5,642 nucleotides of DNA, taken from Acidobacteriota bacterium (GTDB taxonomy: Bacteria > Acidobacteriota > Vicinamibacteria > Vicinamibacterales > 2-12-FULL-66-21). A program made the position numbers and the translations under genes. The stretch lies in the NCBI GenBank assembly GCA_013694845.1, contig JACDBQ010000662.1, positions 1 through 5,642 on the forward strand, written 5' to 3'. Every line of letters starts with the position of its first letter. Positions within the stretch are counted from its first letter, which is position 1. Below, piece by piece: positions 5,013 through 5,642 of the stretch. The notes below the pieces were generated by a model. The model saw only the letters and a list, made by a program, of their open reading frames with translations, was not told the origin of the DNA and made no database searches.

Positions 5013-5642
5013 GTGCTCGAGGATTCCTTTCGCAACATGATCGACGCCGCCCGCGTACGGATCAACGCCGAGGTCGACGGGCAGCTCACCACCCTGCTCG
5101 AACAGCACGCGACCGTGACGACGCAGGCGCGCGACCGTGCGGCCGCGGAGGCTGACGGCCGGTGGTCCGCGCAGCTCGACAAGCGGAATGCGGAGGTGCA
5201 ACGGGAGATGGAGGCGGCCCTCGCCGGGTCCGTCGCCGTACCTTTTCCCGGGCCGCTGCTCGCCGCCTTTCGCGCGATCGATTCGGCGGCTACGGTCTCC
5301 GACATTCTCCGCGCCGTGGCGGATGCCGCGTCCGAGCTGCTACCCCGGGCCACGCTGTTCGTCGTGAACGGCGCACAGCTCGATCGCTGGCCTTTCGGCG
5401 CACATCCTGACCACGCGAGCGTCGCCGGAAAGAGCCGGGAAGTCGACCCCGTCGTCAGCGATGCCATGAAGACAGGTCGCGTCGTGCGCGACAACGGAAC
5501 GTCGATCGCTGCGCCGATGCTGCTCGAGGGTACGCCGGTCGCCGTGTTGTATGGCGCGTCGGACGGGACGCCGGGCGCCTCCGAGCAGCCGCTGGCGACG
5601 CTCGAAGCGATTGCCCGATACGGATCAGCGCACCTCGGCTCC
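5013..5642 (+). CDS. coiled-coil plus GAF-like protein, 3' end outside window
   Basis: The frame stays open for 210 codons to the right edge, so the gene is partial. Residues about 1-70 (VLEDSFRNMIDAARVRINAE onward) are charged and heptad-like, without Pro, probably a coiled coil; they end at a VPFPGP hinge (76-81). Residues about 82-205 look like a GAF fold: a helix with IDSAATVSDILRAVADAASELL (89-110), the strand RATLFVVNGAQL (112-123), the helix VDPVVSDAMKTGRVVRD (144-160), and the strand pair SIAAPMLLEGTPVAVLYGA (164-182). This is a sensory or regulatory arrangement; ligand and output are not visible. The GTG at 5013 is chosen because the promoter at 4978-5006 places the transcript start on it. 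An in-frame ATG at 4884 would add 43 residues but lies upstream of that promoter and inside a repeat; ATG 5037 is a shorter option. No signal peptide is seen from 5013. Codon choice is GC-rich, like its neighbours. Confidence 0.8.
   Translation, partial: MLEDSFRNMIDAARVRINAEVDGQLTTLLEQHATVTTQARDRAAAEADGRWSAQLDKRNAEVQREMEAALAGSVAVPFPGPLLAAFRAIDSAATVSDILRAVADAASELLPRATLFVVNGAQLDRWPFGAHPDHASVAGKSREVDPVVSDAMKTGRVVRDNGTSIAAPMLLEGTPVAVLYGASDGTPGASEQPLATLEAIARYGSAHLGS

Noticed and set aside
4937..5494. 185-codon minus-strand open frame opposite the GAF-like gene
   Set aside because: Ser/Ala/Arg-rich low-complexity translation with no domain; the plus-strand frame is open to the edge and shows helix/strand pattern and a promoter.
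1..5642. CRISPR array, insertion sequence, prophage or toxin-antitoxin system
   Set aside because: No direct repeats with spacers, no transposase or integrase frame and no terminal inverted repeats are visible; ssrA is a common integration site, but no att-like duplication of its 3' end is seen in the flanks.

Overview
This is a GC-rich (visually about two-thirds G+C) bacterial chromosomal segment. It carries conserved housekeeping genes rather than an obvious mobile or defence island. The amidase-GerMN-rph-rdgB gene order, the GC content, the permuted use of GTG starts and the short tandem heptamers at gene borders would suit an Acidobacteriota-type genome, or a related soil lineage such as Deltaproteobacteria-like groups. 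No marker here fixes the phylum, so this placement is inference.

Layout, left to right. Positions 1-28 hold a C-rich heptanucleotide array. It is followed by a plus-strand alpha/beta-hydrolase (esterase family, 34-822). This gene converges on, and overlaps by 27 bp, the end of a minus-strand block of four genes. In transcription order these are an exported N-acetylmuramoyl-L-alanine amidase (about 4287 to 2752), a membrane-anchored GerMN-domain protein (2755-2168), RNase PH (2171-1443) and the RdgB/HAM1 dITP/XTP pyrophosphatase (1446-796). All three junctions in the block are 4-bp stop/start overlaps (ATGA, ATGA, GTGA), so it is almost certainly one translationally coupled operon. It joins two cell-envelope genes (peptidoglycan cleavage) to two nucleic-acid housekeeping genes (tRNA 3' trimming, nucleotide-pool sanitation).

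Upstream of the amidase, on the same strand, is a complete single-piece tmRNA gene (ssrA, 4868-4518). All its structural parts can be traced: acceptor stem with encoded CCA, T-arm, long helix P2, pseudoknot PK1, stems for PK2-PK4, and a tag frame reading ANTQLALAA followed by two UAA stops. It has a good sigma70-type promoter (TTGACT-17-TAAACT).

Divergent from ssrA, a second strong promoter (TTGACT-17-GATAAT) lies exactly 6 bp before a GTG codon. That codon opens a reading frame running off the right edge (5013-5642+): a charged, probably coiled-coil N-terminus followed by a GAF-like region. The geometry predicts a leaderless mRNA. The -35 boxes of the two divergent promoters sit inside a near-perfect 12-bp inverted repeat.

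The least expected pattern is three separate tandem arrays with a strict 7-bp period but different unit sequences. They lie at gene borders (1-28, 807-848, 4874-4901). One of them encodes the C-terminal tail of RdgB and the stop codon of the esterase; another lies in the predicted 5' leader of pre-tmRNA.
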